Assembly: GCF_019216885.1 (NCBI RefSeq) | Contig: NZ_JAAQRC020000001.1 | Coordinates: forward strand, 1,736,001-1,800,000 | Origin: Methylobacterium sp. SyP6R | GTDB lineage: Bacteria > Pseudomonadota > Alphaproteobacteria > Rhizobiales > Beijerinckiaceae | Direction of reading: 5' to 3' | Length of the DNA stretch: 64,000 nucleotides | Shown: positions 61,104 through 64,000 of the stretch, piece after piece | How positions within the stretch are numbered: position 1 is the first letter of the stretch | How the letters are laid out: each line of letters opens with the position of its first letter | The notes under the pieces: generated by a model | Seen by the model: the letters and a program-made list of their open reading frames with translations, nothing else | Told to the model about the DNA's origin: nothing | Database searches by the model: none | Translations under genes and position numbers: made by a program

Positions 61104-63095
61104 GTGGGCAAGGTCGAGACGCTGCAACGCAAGAGCACGCAGGACATCACCCTCGACGAGGTCGAGCGGCGGGTCTCGGCCGCGTCCCGGGCGCTGACGC
61201 AGCTGGCGCATGCCGACGGGCATTGGTGCTTCGAGCTCGAGGCGGACGCCACCATCCCGTCCGAGTACATCCTCTACCACCACTTCCGTGCGTCGATCCC
61301 GCCGCGGGAGCTGGAGGAGAAGATCGCCGTCTACCTGCGCCGGACGCAGAGCCCGCTGCATCACGGCTGGGCCCTGGTCCACGAGGGGGCGTTCGACATG
61401 AGCGCGTCCGTCAAGGCGTATTTCGCCCTGAAGATGATCGGTGACCCGATCGACGCGCCGCACATGCGCCGGGCCCGCGAGGCGATCCTCCAGCGCGGCG
61501 GCGCGGCGCATGCCAACGTCTTCACCCGCACCCTCCTCGCCCTCTACGGCCAGGTGCCGTGGAGCGCCGTGCCGGTCATGCCGGTCGAGGTGATGCTGCT
61601 GCCGCGGTGGTTCCCGTTCCACCTCGACAAGGTGTCGTACTGGGCCCGTACCGTGATGGTGCCGCTCTTCGTGCTCCAGGTGAAGAAGCCCCGGGCCAAG
61701 AACCCGCGCGGGATCGGCGTGCGCGAGCTGTTCACCCAGGATCCGGAGCGGATCCGGCGCTGGCCCTCCGGCGCCCAGGAATCCTCGCCGTGGCGTCCGG
61801 TCTTCGCGGTCATCGACGACATCCTGCGGGTGGTCGAGCCGTTCTTCCCGAAGAAGCCCCGGGCCCGCGCCCTCGACAAGGCGGTGGCCTTCGTCAGCGA
61901 GCGGCTGAACGGCGAGGATGGGCTCGGCGCCATCTACCCCGCCATCGCCAATTCGGTGCTGATGTACGAGGCACTCGGCTACCCGGAGGACCACCCGCTG
62001 GTCGTCACCGCGCGCTCGGCGGTGGAGAAGCTCGTCACCGTCAAGGAGCACGAGGCCTACGTCCAGCCCTGCCTGTCGCCGGTCTGGGACACGGCGCTCG
62101 CCGCCCACGCGCTGATGGAGGCTGGCGGGCCGGAGAACGAGCGCCAGGCCCGCGCCGCCCTCGAATGGCTCAAGCCCCTCCAGGTGCTCGACATCAAGGG
62201 CGACTGGGCCGCCCGCAAGCCGGACGTGCGCCCGGGCGGCTGGGCGTTCCAGTACAACAATGCCCATTACCCCGACCTCGACGACACCGCCGTGGTGGCG
62301 ATGGCGATGGACCGGGCGCAGACCCGCCTCGGTCCCGGCGAGGGCGGCTCGGACTACACCCAGTCAATCGCACGCGCCCGCGAGTGGATCGAGGGCCTGC
62401 AGAGCCGCGACGGCGGCTTTGCCGCCTTCGATGCCGACAACACCTATCACTACCTCAACTACATCCCGTTCTCCGACCACGGCGCGCTGCTCGACCCGCC
62501 GACCGCCGACGTCACTGCCCGCTGCATCTCGATGCTGGCGCAGCTCGGCGAGACCAAGGAGACGAGCCCCGCCCTCGCCCGCGCCGTCGACTACCTGCTG
62601 GCCGACCAGGAGGAGGACGGCAGCTGGTACGGCCGCTGGGGCATGAACTACATCTACGGCACCTGGTCGGCGCTCTGCGCGCTGAACGCCGCCGGACACG
62701 ACCCGGCCTCCGCGCCGGTCCGCAAGGCGGTGGAGTGGCTGGTCGCGATCCAGAACCCGGATGGCGGCTGGGGCGAGGACGCGGCGAGCTACAAGCTCGA
62801 ATATCGCGGCTACGAGCGGGCCGGCAGCACCGCCTCGCAGACCGCCTGGGCGCTGATCGCCCTGATGGCGGCGGGCGAGGCCGATCACCCGGCGGTGGCC
62901 CGCGGCGTCAATTATCTCGCCCGCACGCAAGGAGCCGACGGGCTGTGGGGCGAGGAGTTCTACACCGGGACCGGCTTCCCGCGGGTGTTCTACCTGCGCT
63001 ATCACGGCTACGCGAAGTTCTTCCCGCTCTGGGCGCTGGCGCGCTACCGCAACCTCCAGCGGGGCAACAGCCGCAAGGTCGCGGTGGGGATGTAG
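61104..63095 (+). CDS. shc: squalene-hopene cyclase
   Basis: 663 residues from a GTG at 61104, with AGAGGAAGG about 10-15 bases upstream; the frame is open further but without homology. It cyclises squalene to hopene and hopanol at the inner membrane. The catalytic acid motif DLDDTA is at residues 391-395. Several QW repeats are seen (DGGFAAFDADNTYHYLNYIP region, QEEDGSWYGRWGMNYIYGTW, QNPDGGWGED, ADGLWGEEFYTGTGFPRVFY). Also called hpnF. It completes the dxs-hpnACDE-shc series. Confidence 0.96.
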   Translation: MGKVETLQRKSTQDITLDEVERRVSAASRALTQLAHADGHWCFELEADATIPSEYILYHHFRASIPPRELEEKIAVYLRRTQSPLHHGWALVHEGAFDMSASVKAYFALKMIGDPIDAPHMRRAREAILQRGGAAHANVFTRTLLALYGQVPWSAVPVMPVEVMLLPRWFPFHLDKVSYWARTVMVPLFVLQVKKPRAKNPRGIGVRELFTQDPERIRRWPSGAQESSPWRPVFAVIDDILRVVEPFFPKKPRARALDKAVAFVSERLNGEDGLGAIYPAIANSVLMYEALGYPEDHPLVVTARSAVEKLVTVKEHEAYVQPCLSPVWDTALAAHALMEAGGPENERQARAALEWLKPLQVLDIKGDWAARKPDVRPGGWAFQYNNAHYPDLDDTAVVAMAMDRAQTRLGPGEGGSDYTQSIARAREWIEGLQSRDGGFAAFDADNTYHYLNYIPFSDHGALLDPPTADVTARCISMLAQLGETKETSPALARAVDYLLADQEEDGSWYGRWGMNYIYGTWSALCALNAAGHDPASAPVRKAVEWLVAIQNPDGGWGEDAASYKLEYRGYERAGSTASQTAWALIALMAAGEADHPAVARGVNYLARTQGADGLWGEEFYTGTGFPRVFYLRYHGYAKFFPLWALARYRNLQRGNSRKVAVGM

Positions 63096-63178
63096 CGAGG
63101 GGCCGGGCCCGCGGCGCAACCGCGCCGGCCCGGAACGACCGCCCGGGCTCGGGCATTCCCCGGGCCGGGAGCCCCGCG

Positions 63179-64000
63179 ATGACCCTGTACAGCTACCACA
63201 TCTCCCACGAGCAATGCCCGCCCCGGGCGCTGCTCGCGCTGGCCCAGCGGGCCGAGCAGGCCGGCTTCGACGGGGCCTTCTCCTCCGACCATCTCCAGCC
63301 CTGGTCGGCGAGCCAGGGCGAATCCGGCTTCGCCTGGGCCTGGCTCGGTGCCGCGCTCCAGGCGACCGAGCGGCTGACCTTCGGGATCATCTCGGTGCCG
63401 GGGGGGTGGCGCTACCATCCGGTGGTGCTGGCGCAGGCCGTGGCGACCCTCGGGCAGATGTTTCCCGGCCGGGTGCCCTGGGTGGCGCTCGGCAGCGGTC
63501 AGGCGATGAACGAGCGCGCCACCGGCGGGCCGTGGCCCGACAAGGCCGAGCGCAATGCCCGTCTGCGCGAGGGCGCCGAGATCATGAGGGCGCTGCTTGC
63601 CGGCGAGACCGTGACCCAGCGCGGGCGCCTGACGGCGGTCGACGCCAGGGTGTGGTCGCTGCCCGAGACTCCGACCCGCCTCGTGGGTGCAGCCACCAGC
63701 GTCGAGACCGCTGCCTGGCTCGGCACCTGGGCCGACGGGCTTCTCACCGTCGGGACGAGCCCCGAGACCCTGGGGCCGATCGTCGACGCCTTCCGGGAGA
63801 ATGGCGGCGCCGACAAGCCGGTCTTCCTCAAGATGGATCTCAGCTACGCCCCCGATCCGGCCGAGGCCCTGCACCAGGCCCACGCCGAGTGGCGCTTCAA
63901 CGCCCTGCCCGCCTCGGTCGCCTGGGAGCTGCCGCGCCCAGCCGATTTCGAGGCCGCCGCCCGGTTCCTGCGGCCCGAGGACATGCACGAGGCGGTGCTG
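63179..64000 (+). CDS. LLM-class flavin-dependent oxidoreductase, 3' end cut
   Basis: The frame is open from the ATG at 63179 to the last base, 274 codons. It is a luciferase-like (LLM) TIM-barrel flavoprotein: MTLYSYHISHEQCPPRALLA, AEQAGFDGAFSSDHLQPWSA, RLTFGIISVPGGWRYHPVVL, ALGSGQAMNE, then LVGAATSVETAAWLGTWADG. The sequence resembles the TIGR03557/TIGR03885 glucose-6-phosphate-dehydrogenase-like branch that in proteobacteria probably uses FMN rather than F420. Substrate unknown. It lies 83 bp after shc but has no known hopanoid role. Confidence 0.82.
   Translation, partial: MTLYSYHISHEQCPPRALLALAQRAEQAGFDGAFSSDHLQPWSASQGESGFAWAWLGAALQATERLTFGIISVPGGWRYHPVVLAQAVATLGQMFPGRVPWVALGSGQAMNERATGGPWPDKAERNARLREGAEIMRALLAGETVTQRGRLTAVDARVWSLPETPTRLVGAATSVETAAWLGTWADGLLTVGTSPETLGPIVDAFRENGGADKPVFLKMDLSYAPDPAEALHQAHAEWRFNALPASVAWELPRPADFEAAARFLRPEDMHEAVL

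Overview
The window is very GC-rich, densely coded DNA from an alphaproteobacterium, most likely a Methylobacterium or close relative in the Rhizobiales. The pointers are a gapR / DUF1244 / N-formylglutamate amidohydrolase / DUF1036 / pyruvate kinase neighbourhood typical of Rhizobiales, a MOFRL-type glycerate 2-kinase (serine-cycle type), GcrA-like and MucR/Ros-like regulators, a cysteine-free L36, an hpn squalene-hopene operon, a C30-type carotenoid gene triad, and a rhizobial rkp-type capsule locus. Genus is an inference from gene content only.

Layout. 1-8 kb: a 5'-cut L,D-transpeptidase, a hypothetical protein, an OprO/OprP-like porin, a Tat-exported beta-propeller, a GcrA-like regulator and a DUF3095 protein. 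7.6-15.3 kb: gapR, DUF1244, N-formylglutamate amidohydrolase, an EamA transporter, glycerate kinase, DUF1036, a small membrane-protein pair, a BrnT/BrnA toxin-antitoxin pair and pyruvate kinase. 15.4-18.3 kb: a HicBA-like pair, an alpha/beta hydrolase, a TPR protein, rpmJ and a small secreted protein. 18.5-22 kb: three translationally coupled genes (CrtI-family desaturase/oxidase, acyltransferase, glycosyltransferase) that resemble a route to an acylated C30 carotenoid glycoside. 22-27.5 kb: amidase, a glycine-rich secreted protein, LprI-like and MucR-like genes, one tRNA-Gln and two identical tRNA-Val genes. 27.5-30.3 kb: a wrecked type I-E cas3, CRISPR-repeat-like fragments and a low-GC WcbI-like gene, which looks like a scarred insertion site.

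30.3-51 kb is a surface-polysaccharide region. It holds a double-GT2 glycosyltransferase, UDP-glucose dehydrogenase, a 2481-residue type I polyketide/fatty-acid synthase, a coupled alpha-oxoamine synthase, an SDR, a formyltransferase, KpsC and KpsS Kdo-transferase-like proteins and a Wza/KpsD-type export lipoprotein. The synthase, oxoamine synthase and SDR match the set called rkpA, rkpG and rkpH in Sinorhizobium K-antigen synthesis. The simplest reading is that they build a long-chain amino-ketone or amino-alcohol lipid that carries or anchors the capsule, possibly N-formylated. This is the most interesting system in the window.

51-54.5 kb holds ettA, a small hypothetical protein and a secreted DNA/RNA endonuclease coupled to a small Cys-rich protein. 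54.7-63.1 kb runs dxs, hpnA, hpnC, hpnD, hpnE and shc on one strand, most of them overlapping, taking isoprenoid precursor to squalene and hopene. Squalene from hpnCDE could also feed the C30 carotenoid genes at 18.5 kb. The window ends inside an LLM-class flavin oxidoreductase.

Non-coding structure includes three copies of an intergenic repeat whose terminal hairpins differ in sequence but stay paired, a block of nested palindromes at 8.14-8.41 kb, several strong bidirectional terminators, and operator-like palindromes in front of both toxin-antitoxin pairs.
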